From an uncultured Clostridia bacterium (GTDB lineage Bacteria > Bacillota_I > Bacilli_A > RF39 > UBA660), in the NCBI GenBank assembly GCA_948433815.1, contig CAOJDZ010000001.1, positions 1-16,457 on the forward strand: a DNA stretch of 16,457 nucleotides, in the 5' to 3' direction. Within the stretch, counting starts at the first letter, position 1. Each line of letters begins with the position of its first letter. The notes beneath the pieces were generated by a model. It had not been told where the DNA came from. It made no database searches and was given only the letters and a program-made list of their open reading frames with translations. Below, piece by piece: positions 1 to 5,731 of the stretch. The translations under genes were made by a program, and so were the position numbers.

Positions 1-1
1 T

Positions 2-655
2 AAAAATGAAAAAGGAGAATATGAATATGACATACTAGAAGCAATAGATATTGAGCTTTTTAATGATCATTTAACTAAACTATTAAATGGAGAAAAAGTA
101 TCATTACCTACATATAATTTTATAACTGGAGAAAAAGAATTTAAAAAAGAACCAGTTTCATTACAAAAAAGAGATTTAATAATTATAGAAGGACTGCATA
201 CTTTAAATGAAGAATTAACGTCATCAATACCTAGAAAAAACAAATATAAAATTTATATAAGTCCATTCACGCCTTTAAGATTAGATAGACATAATCACAT
301 ATCAACAGTAGATTTAAGACTTATTAGAAGATTAGTAAGAGACTATAGAACCAGAGGTTATAATGCAGAGGCAACCCTAAAAAACTGGCAAACAGTTAGA
401 ATAGCTGAAGAAAAATATATATTCCCGTACCAAAAAGAAGCGGACAAAGTTCTTAACACAGCACTTATTTATGAACTTGGAATATTAAAAACTTATGCTG
501 TACCAATCTTACATTCAGTAAGTATTCACAGTGAATATTATAAGGAAGCATTAAGAATAATAAACTTCTTAAAATATTTCTTTGATATACCAGAAAGCAC
601 TTTACCAAATACTGCATTATTAAGAGAATTTGTTGGAAATGGATATTTTGAATAA
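2..655 (+). CDS. Nucleoside (uridine) kinase-like P-loop protein, 3' part only
   Basis: The reading frame is open from base 2 to the TAA at 653-655 (217 codons), so the gene begins upstream of the window. The fragment carries the C-terminal half of a uridine kinase/phosphoribulokinase-family domain. A hydrophobic strand ending in IIIEGLH matches the family's Walker-B-like region, and a later segment with DLRLIRRLVRDYRTRG and the A-E-x-T-x-x-x-W pattern is typical of the bacterial nucleoside kinases that carry an N-terminal TGS/threonyl-tRNA-synthetase-like region. That N-terminal part and the P-loop are outside the window, so the fusion is inferred. The expected activity is phosphorylation of a nucleoside with ATP or GTP in pyrimidine salvage. 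The gene ends 13 bases before gap with no terminator between, and its stop codon overlaps the gap ribosome binding site, so the two are probably cotranscribed. Confidence 0.85.
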   Translation, partial: KNEKGEYEYDILEAIDIELFNDHLTKLLNGEKVSLPTYNFITGEKEFKKEPVSLQKRDLIIIEGLHTLNEELTSSIPRKNKYKIYISPFTPLRLDRHNHISTVDLRLIRRLVRDYRTRGYNAEATLKNWQTVRIAEEKYIFPYQKEADKVLNTALIYELGILKTYAVPILHSVSIHSEYYKEALRIINFLKYFFDIPESTLPNTALLREFVGNGYFE

Positions 656-668
656 AGGAGGAAATTAA

Positions 669-1664
669 ATGATAAAAGTAGCAATTAACGGTTTTGGAAG
701 AATAGGAAGATGCGCACTAAGACAAATAAGTGAGAAAGATGACATTGAAGTAGTCGCAATAAATGATTTAACAGACTCGCTTACCCTAGCCTATCTTTAT
801 AAATATGATTCAGTCCATAGAACACTAGATAAAAAAGTTGGATATGAAGACGATAAAATAGAAGTAAATGGAAAAGAAATAACAGTTTTACAAGAAAGTG
901 ACCCTAGTAAACTACCATGGAAAGAATTAGAAGTTGATGTGGTTTTAGAATGTACAGGAGTATTCACATCAAAAGAAAAATGTGAAGCTCATATAAAAGC
1001 CGGTGCCAAAAGAGTAATAATAAGTGCTCCAGCAAAAGACGATGCTAAAACTGTAGTATTTGGAGTTAACGAAAATATCTTAACAAGTAAAGACAAAATA
1101 ATCAGCGCCGCTTCATGTACTACAAACTGTCTAGCCCCAGTATTAAACCTTTTACATAAAAATTACAATGTAATAAGTGGATTTATGACTACAGTACACG
1201 CTATCACAAATGACCAAGAAACTTTAGACATACCTCATAAAAAAGGAATAGAAAGTAGACGTGGAAGAGCCGCTTCATTAAATATAATTCCTACATCCAC
1301 AGGAGCCGCTTCACAAATAGGAAAAGTTATCCCAGAATTAAAAGGAAAATTAGATGGTCTAGCATACAGAGTACCTGTAGGAGATGGTTCACTTATTGAT
1401 TTAACTGTACTTGTAGAAAAAGAAACAACTGTTGATAAAGTAAACAAATTATTTAAAGATAATCAAAGTGATAAAATAAAAATAGTAAATGTTCCTCTAG
1501 TAAGTAGTGATATTATTGGAACTACAAACGGTGCTATAGTAGATTCTCTTCTAACTAAAGTAATAAAAGAAGATGGAAAAACTTTAATAAAAGTATCAGC
1601 TTGGTATGATAATGAATGGGGTTACACAGCACAAATGATAAGAACTTTAGAAAGCTGGAAATAA
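669..1664 (+). CDS. gap: Glyceraldehyde-3-phosphate dehydrogenase, NAD type
   Basis: This cytoplasmic glycolytic enzyme oxidises glyceraldehyde 3-phosphate to 1,3-bisphosphoglycerate with NAD. It is 331 residues, the normal length. The Rossmann motif NGFGRIGR is at residues 7-14. Acidic Asp33 in AINDL suits NAD rather than NADP. The catalytic site SCTTNC has the nucleophile at Cys150, and the general base is His177 in TTVHAITND, where Ile replaces the usual Tyr. The C-terminal SWYDNEWGY is intact apart from an Ala (SAWYDNEWGY). An AAAGGAGG ribosome binding site overlaps the preceding stop codon and fixes the ATG. It is cotranscribed with the nucleoside kinase and followed at once by a strong terminator, so it is cut off transcriptionally from pgk. 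Confidence 0.98.
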   Translation: MIKVAINGFGRIGRCALRQISEKDDIEVVAINDLTDSLTLAYLYKYDSVHRTLDKKVGYEDDKIEVNGKEITVLQESDPSKLPWKELEVDVVLECTGVFTSKEKCEAHIKAGAKRVIISAPAKDDAKTVVFGVNENILTSKDKIISAASCTTNCLAPVLNLLHKNYNVISGFMTTVHAITNDQETLDIPHKKGIESRRGRAASLNIIPTSTGAASQIGKVIPELKGKLDGLAYRVPVGDGSLIDLTVLVEKETTVDKVNKLFKDNQSDKIKIVNVPLVSSDIIGTTNGAIVDSLLTKVIKEDGKTLIKVSAWYDNEWGYTAQMIRTLESWK

Positions 1665-1670
1665 AATGTA

Positions 1671-1700
1671 AAGATAAGTGTTAAAACTTATCTTTTTTCT
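1671..1700 (+). terminator. Rho-independent terminator after gap
   Basis: A perfect 9-bp stem (AAGATAAGT at 1671-1679 with ACTTATCTT at 1686-1694) has a 6-base loop and runs into six consecutive T. It lies seven bases after the gap stop and separates gap from pgk. Confidence 0.88.
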
Positions 1701-1718
1701 ATTTAAAAATAAATATCT

Positions 1719-1740
1719 TGATATAATAATTATAAGGTGG
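1719..1740 (+). promoter_or_regulatory. Extended -10 promoter and RBS of pgk-tpiA
   Basis: TG at 1719-1720, one base, then TATAAT at 1722-1727 form a consensus extended -10. There is no good -35. The predicted start is near 1734, which is where the AAGGTGG ribosome binding site (1734-1740) begins, so the leader would be only about 13 nt. Confidence 0.65.
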
Positions 1741-1746
1741 ATAAAT

Positions 1747-2880
1747 ATGAAAACAATAAAAAATTTAGATATAAAAAGAAAAAAAGTTATAATAAGAGTC
1801 GATTATAACGTTCCAATTAAAGATGGAAAAGTTATAGATAATAATAGAATAGTAAGTAGTCTAGAAACAATTAACTACTGTATAAATGAAAATGCAAAAA
1901 TAATTTTAATGACTCATTTAGGTAAAGTAAAAACAGAAGAAGATAAAAATAAAAACACACTTTTACCAGTAAAAGAAGAATTAGAAAAATTACTAAATAA
2001 AAGCATTTTCTTTTCTCATGAATTAAAAGGAAAAGATCTAGAAGATAAAATAAATAATCTACAAGAACAAGATATTCTTTTATTAGAAAATACAAGGCAT
2101 ATGGATTATCCAGAAAAATTAGAAAGTAATAAAGACGTAGAATTATCAAAATACTGGGCATCTTTAGGAGACGTTTTCATACTAGATGCATTCGGTAGTG
2201 CTCACCGCGCACATGCTTCAACATATGGAATAAGCGAGTATTTGCCACACGCTATTGGATTCTTAATAGAAAAAGAAATAAAAGAATTAGATAATATAAA
2301 AGATAAAAAGAAAACTATAATACTAGGTGGTGCTAAAGTAAGTGATAAAATAGGTGTCATTAAAAACTTAATAAATAGAACAGAAAAAATACTTATAGGT
2401 GGCGCTATGTGTGGAACATTTCTAAAATCTTTAGGCTATGAAATAGGAAAAACTTATGTAGAAAATGAAAAAATAGATGAAGTAAAAGAATTAATAAACA
2501 CTGGAAAAATAATTTTACCTATTGATGCTATCACAGAAAACGGAACAAAATTAATAGAAAATATAACTAAAGATGAAACTATTTTTGATATAGGTCCTGC
2601 TACTCTATCACGCTTTAAAAATGCACTAAATAAAACTGAATTAATTCTTATGAACGGTACAATGGGAATGTGGGAAGAAAGCAAATATTCAAAAGGAACA
2701 GAAGAATTATTTAATTATCTAAGTGAAATAGATGCAAAAGTTATAGTATGTGGAGGAGACACAGGAAGTGCTTCAAAATTTTATAATTTTAAACCATACT
2801 ATCTATCAACAGGTGGAGGAGCATCTTTAGAATATCTTGAAGGTAAAAGTTTACCTGCACTAGAAATAATGGAGGATTAA
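1747..2880 (+). CDS. pgk: Phosphoglycerate kinase
   Basis: This enzyme transfers phosphate from 1,3-bisphosphoglycerate to ADP in glycolysis. The ATG at 1747 is chosen because AAGGTGG lies six bases upstream. An in-frame GTG at 1678 would place the start inside the gap terminator. The protein is 377 residues, a little short for the family. Landmarks are RVDYNVP (17-23), MTHLGK (55-60), LLLENTR (111-117), DAFGSAHRAHAST (147-159), GGAKVSDKIG (194-203) and STGGGASLEYLEGK (354-367). Several near-invariant motifs are altered: RVDYNVP for RVDFNVP, THLGK for SHLGR, NGTMG for NGPMG (303-307), and CGGDTGSA for the usual GGGD(S/T)xxA nucleotide loop. Those with a known role keep chemically similar residues. 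Its TAA directly abuts the tpiA ATG, so the two genes form a tight operon. Confidence 0.97.
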   Translation: MKTIKNLDIKRKKVIIRVDYNVPIKDGKVIDNNRIVSSLETINYCINENAKIILMTHLGKVKTEEDKNKNTLLPVKEELEKLLNKSIFFSHELKGKDLEDKINNLQEQDILLLENTRHMDYPEKLESNKDVELSKYWASLGDVFILDAFGSAHRAHASTYGISEYLPHAIGFLIEKEIKELDNIKDKKKTIILGGAKVSDKIGVIKNLINRTEKILIGGAMCGTFLKSLGYEIGKTYVENEKIDEVKELINTGKIILPIDAITENGTKLIENITKDETIFDIGPATLSRFKNALNKTELILMNGTMGMWEESKYSKGTEELFNYLSEIDAKVIVCGGDTGSASKFYNFKPYYLSTGGGASLEYLEGKSLPALEIMED

Positions 2881-3573
2881 ATGAAGACACTAATACTCAA
2901 TCATAAAAGTTATATGAGTTATGAAGAAATAACAAAATATAAAGATAAATTAAATAAATTACCAATTAGTAATATTGATTTAGTTCTATTTCCTAATATT
3001 GCCTATTTATCTCTTTTTAAAAATACTAAAATAAAAATAGGAAGTCAAAACTTTTATAGTTATAACTTTGGTTCATACACAGGAGAAATAAGTTTGGAAA
3101 CTTTAAAAAGCCTAGATATTAATCATACTCTTCTAGGTCATCCAGAAAGATTAACACTTAAATTAGATACTTATGCACAAATAAAAGATAAATTATTCAG
3201 AAGTCTAAACTCAGGATTTAAAACAATTCTATGCTTAGGACATGATGAAAACATAAAAATGTTAAAAAAAGAATTAAAATTTTTCTTTAAAGGAATTGAA
3301 CATTCATCATTAAAAAATCTTATAATTGCTTTTGAACCATCAAGCAAAATTGAAGGCGACTATGTAGATTTATATGAAATAGAATATATAAGAAATCTTG
3401 TAAAATCTTATATGAATAAAGAGTTTGATTTAGAAGTACCTTTCCTTTATGGTGGTTCAGTAAATAAAGAGAATATTGACGACATATTAAAACTAACAGA
3501 CGGAGTTATACTAGGAAAAACAAGTACAGACATAAATATAGTTAAAGAAATAATATCAATTATAAATAAATAG
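2881..3573 (+). CDS. tpiA: Triosephosphate isomerase, divergent and short
   Basis: This enzyme interconverts dihydroxyacetone phosphate and glyceraldehyde 3-phosphate. At 230 residues it is about 20 shorter than usual. The catalytic set is present: Lys9 in LNHKS, His87 and Glu89 in LLGHPER, and Glu152 in AFEPSS. GSQN (54-57), GSYTGEIS (64-71) and YGGSV (190-194) also match the family. The mobile loop 6, normally EPVWAIGTG, reads E-P-S-S-K-I-E-G and has lost the usual Trp and hinge. The C-terminal phosphate-binding region reads DGVILGKTS instead of DGxLVGGAS. The start is fixed by GGAGG at 2871-2875 within the last pgk codons. The stop codon lies inside the downstream terminator stem. Its position after pgk supports the assignment. 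Whether the altered lid keeps full activity is unknown. Confidence 0.9.
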   Translation: MKTLILNHKSYMSYEEITKYKDKLNKLPISNIDLVLFPNIAYLSLFKNTKIKIGSQNFYSYNFGSYTGEISLETLKSLDINHTLLGHPERLTLKLDTYAQIKDKLFRSLNSGFKTILCLGHDENIKMLKKELKFFFKGIEHSSLKNLIIAFEPSSKIEGDYVDLYEIEYIRNLVKSYMNKEFDLEVPFLYGGSVNKENIDDILKLTDGVILGKTSTDINIVKEIISIINK

Positions 3574-3585
3574 TTGATATTTTTT
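3552..3585 (+). terminator. Terminator overlapping the tpiA stop codon
   Basis: A 12-bp stem with one G.T pair (3552-3563 with 3570-3581) and a 6-base loop is followed by T at 3580-3585. The left arm is the last tpiA codons and the TAG stop lies in the right arm. Confidence 0.8.
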
Positions 3586-3610
3586 AGATATTTAGTAAAA
3601 TAAAAGCAAA

Positions 3611-3692
3611 TATAATCTTATTGTGTAGAAAGGATACATTTGTGAATAATTTAAAAGACATAGAAATAGAAACCTTAAGAGGTAATAAATAA
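3611..3692 (+). other. 16-codon ORF with its own promoter and RBS signals; gene remnant or leader peptide
   Basis: TATAAT at 3611-3616, GAAAGGA at 3628-3634 and a GTG start at 3642 precede a 16-codon frame (MNNLKDIEIETLRGNK) ending with TAA at 3690-3692. The spacing of these signals matches that of real genes here. No function is recognised. Either it is the surviving 5' end of a gene lost when the KilA-N segment arrived, or a short leader peptide. The 96 bases from its stop to the KilA-N start show no further frame or convincing promoter. Confidence 0.3.
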
Positions 3693-3788
3693 CTAGATGT
3701 CATGATTTTTATAACAATATGGTAACTCACTACGATATTGGAGTTTCTATATCAGTACATAAAAGATTATACGAGAGGTAGTGATGAA

Positions 3789-4601
3789 ATGATAGAATTA
3801 AAAGTTGACAATCAAATAATTAATTATACAAGGATAAATAATGAGGACTACATTTCTATTACTGATATGCTTAAAACAAAAGATGGGGATTTCTTTATAT
3901 CTGATTGGTTAAGAAATAGAAATACTATTGAGTTTCTGGGTATTTGGGAAGAACTTCATAACCCTAATTTTAATTATGGCGAATTCGCCATAATTAAAAG
4001 TCAAGCAGGTCTTAATAGTTATAAAATTAGTGTTAAAGAATGGGTAAAAAAAACAAATGCTCTAGGTATTATGTCAAAAGCTGGAAGATATGGTGGAACT
4101 TATGCACATAAAGACATAGCATTTGAATTTGGAATGTGGATTAGCCCAAAATTTAAATTATTATTAATTAAAGAGTTTGAAAGATTAAAACAAGAGGAAC
4201 AAAAACAATTAGGATGGAATGCTAAAAGAGAATTATCTAAAATTAATTATAGAATTCATACTAATGCTATTAAAGAAAATTTAATACCTAAAGAATTAAC
4301 AAAAGAAGAAATAAATTATATTTATGCAGAAGAAGCAGATGTCCTAAATATGGCTTTATTTGGTATGACTTCAAAAAAATGGAAAGAGAGAAACTTAGAT
4401 AAAAAAGGAAATATAAGAGATTATGCTTCTATAGACGAACTTATATGTTTAGCAAATCTAGAAAATTTAAATGCAGTGTTTATAAGCTATGGATTTTCTC
4501 AAGCAAATAGACTTGAAAGATTAAATAAAATTGCTATCTCTCAAATGAAGATATTATCTGAAAGCAATAATAAATATTTAGAAAATAAAATTTATAATTA
4601 A
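3789..4601 (+). CDS. KilA-N domain DNA-binding protein, solitary
   Basis: The protein is 270 residues. The KilA-N domain spans roughly residues 13-135, with ISITDML near the start, FISDWLRNRNTIEFLGIWE (36-54), QAGLNS (72-77) and the family block KAGRYGGTYAHKDIAFEF (97-114) followed by WISPKFKLLLIKEFERLK. A C-terminal helical region (140-270) has no motif I can name. KilA-N proteins are DNA-binding proteins found mainly in phages and large DNA viruses and also as lone chromosomal copies. The ATG at 3789 follows GAGAGGT (3773-3779) with a 9-base gap. An in-frame TTG at 3738 is less likely. No integrase, transposase or other phage gene is adjacent, and it sits between tpiA and spo0A, which suggests acquisition. 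Residues 60-71 are encoded by a perfect 32-bp palindrome. Confidence 0.88.
   Translation: MIELKVDNQIINYTRINNEDYISITDMLKTKDGDFFISDWLRNRNTIEFLGIWEELHNPNFNYGEFAIIKSQAGLNSYKISVKEWVKKTNALGIMSKAGRYGGTYAHKDIAFEFGMWISPKFKLLLIKEFERLKQEEQKQLGWNAKRELSKINYRIHTNAIKENLIPKELTKEEINYIYAEEADVLNMALFGMTSKKWKERNLDKKGNIRDYASIDELICLANLENLNAVFISYGFSQANRLERLNKIAISQMKILSESNNKYLENKIYN
3968..3999. repeat. Perfect 32-bp palindrome inside the KilA-N gene
   Basis: The two 16-base arms, 3968-3983 and 3984-3999, are exact reverse complements with no loop. The centre is GGCGAATTCGCC, unusually GC-rich for this window, flanked by ATTAT/ATAAT and TTTTA/TAAAA. It is read in frame as part of the KilA-N domain. No other inverted repeat of this length was noticed in the window. 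Confidence 0.95.
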
Positions 4602-4799
4602 TTATGTAATTGATAACTGCAACTGACGCTACATCAATAAGTAATATAGGTATATTTCCAAAAAATCTTTATTTTAAACTGAAAAAGTAAAATTATTTTT
4701 TTACTAAATGGAAAAATAAAACTAAATATAAATAGAATCATAAATCTTACCATAAAAAATTTCCAAAAAATAACTGAAAATAACAAAAAATAAAACCTA
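4602..4799. other. Non-coding stretch between KilA-N and the Spo0A-box array
   Basis: No supported gene is present. It contains a 13-bp direct repeat, ATTTCCAAAAAAT, at 4654-4666 and 4759-4771, each followed within about 15 bases by an AACTGAAAA-like string. A 7-bp hairpin (4686-4692 with 4699-4705) has a T tract only when read on the minus strand, where no gene would need it. No clear terminator for the KilA-N gene was found. Confidence 0.5.
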
Positions 4800-4847
4800 T
4801 TCGACATTTAACGACAAAAATCGACAATTATAGACAAAAGTAGAACA
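4800..4847 (+). promoter_or_regulatory. Tandem Spo0A-box array upstream of spo0A
   Basis: The known Spo0A box is TGTCGAA, reverse complement TTCGACA. In that orientation there are TTCGACA at 4800-4806 (exact), AACGACA at 4810-4816, ATCGACA at 4820-4826 and ATAGACA at 4830-4836. The step is exactly 10 bp. A degenerate fifth copy, TAGAACA, is at 4841-4847. Spo0A is known to bind paired boxes at about this spacing on one face of the helix. The array ends just upstream of the candidate -10 elements, suggesting autoregulation. Confidence 0.8.
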
Positions 4848-4866
4848 TTTTAACACAGTGATTAAA

Positions 4867-4886
4867 TATAATGTCTATATTATAAT
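4867..4886 (+). promoter_or_regulatory. Candidate -10 elements of spo0A
   Basis: Two TATAAT hexamers occur, at 4867-4872 and 4881-4886. Neither has a recognisable -35 at 16-18 bp nor the extended TG, which fits a promoter that needs an activator. AAGGAG at 4901-4906 is the ribosome binding site. Which -10 is used cannot be decided here. Confidence 0.45.
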
Positions 4887-4915
4887 ATTTTTGTAAGAAT
4901 AAGGAGAATAATAAT

Positions 4916-5680
4916 ATGAAGAAAAAGATTATGATAGTTGATGATAACAAAGCTATGGTAGAAATGTTAAATGAATACTTTAGTAATAATGCACAAATTG
5001 AAGTAGTTGAAACCGCTTATGATGGAGAAGAAGCATGGACAAAAATTGAAGAGAAACATAACGATATTGATGTAGTTTTATTAGATTTAATCATGCCTCG
5101 TAAAGATGGACTTTATGTTTTAGAAAAAATTAGAGAAACAAAAATGAGATTAAATGTAATAGTCGTTACAAGTTATAATGAACAAGAAACTATAAGAAAT
5201 ATAAGTGAATTTGGAGTTAAATATTTTGTATTAAAACCTTTTGACTTAAAAGAACTAGAAAAAAGAATAATAGATATAACAACTTCAAAACTAAAAGAAA
5301 ATAAAATATTAAATTTGCATGATAACAATGTTCAAATATTAATAACTAAAATACTTCATGAATTAGGAATACCATCTCACATAAAAGGTTACACATATAT
5401 AAGAGATGCGATTAATTTAGTTTATGATAATCCTTCACTTATAGGCGGAATCACAAAAGAACTATATCCTAGCATAGGATCAAAATACGATACTAGTGTA
5501 ACAAGAGTTGAAAGAGCAATTAGGCACGCTATTGAAGTTAGTTGGAACAGAGGTGACTGGAGTTTGATGGAAGAAATATTCGGACACAGTGTAGATATAG
5601 ATAAAGCTAAACCAACTAACTCAGAATTTATAGTAACAATCGCTGATAAATTAAGACTTGAGATGCTTAAAGTAAGCTAA
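4916..5680 (+). CDS. spo0A: Sporulation master regulator Spo0A (response regulator)
   Basis: This phosphorelay-controlled transcription factor is 254 residues. The receiver domain (1-125) has acidic pocket Asp9/Asp10, phospho-acceptor Asp57 in LLDLIMP, Thr85 and Lys107 in VLKPFD. The DNA-binding effector domain (about 138-252) is strongly Spo0A-like: LHELGIPSHIKGY (147-159), SRVERAIRHAIEV-type recognition region at 195-208 (here TRVERAIRHAIEV), and KPTNSEF (232-238). All key residues are retained, so it should be functional. The ATG follows AAGGAG with nine bases between. A tandem box array upstream suggests control by its own product. Its neighbours are glycolytic genes and a KilA-N gene, with no sporulation gene in view, so whether the organism sporulates cannot be said. 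Confidence 0.97.
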   Translation: MKKKIMIVDDNKAMVEMLNEYFSNNAQIEVVETAYDGEEAWTKIEEKHNDIDVVLLDLIMPRKDGLYVLEKIRETKMRLNVIVVTSYNEQETIRNISEFGVKYFVLKPFDLKELEKRIIDITTSKLKENKILNLHDNNVQILITKILHELGIPSHIKGYTYIRDAINLVYDNPSLIGGITKELYPSIGSKYDTSVTRVERAIRHAIEVSWNRGDWSLMEEIFGHSVDIDKAKPTNSEFIVTIADKLRLEMLKVS

Positions 5681-5687
5681 CTCTTTT
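5665..5687 (+). terminator. Weak terminator candidate at the spo0A 3' end
   Basis: A 5-bp stem (GCTTA 5665-5669, TAAGC 5673-5677) with a 3-base loop overlaps the last spo0A codons and is followed nearby by CTCTTTT. The stem is short, so this is tentative. Confidence 0.3.
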
Positions 5688-5703
5688 AAATAAAAAATAA
5701 ATA

Positions 5704-5724
5704 TGCTAGAATATACCTAGGTGA
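5704..5724 (+). promoter_or_regulatory. Extended -10 promoter and RBS of gpmI
   Basis: TG at 5704-5705, one base, then TAGAAT at 5707-5712. The ribosome binding site AGGTGA is at 5719-5724, so the predicted leader is about 12 nt. Confidence 0.55.
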
Positions 5725-5731
5725 AACAAAA

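Noticed and set aside
1678..1746. N-terminal extension of pgk from a GTG
   Set aside because: It would start inside the terminator stem and lacks family sequence. The ATG at 1747 has a proper ribosome binding site and the normal PGK beginning.
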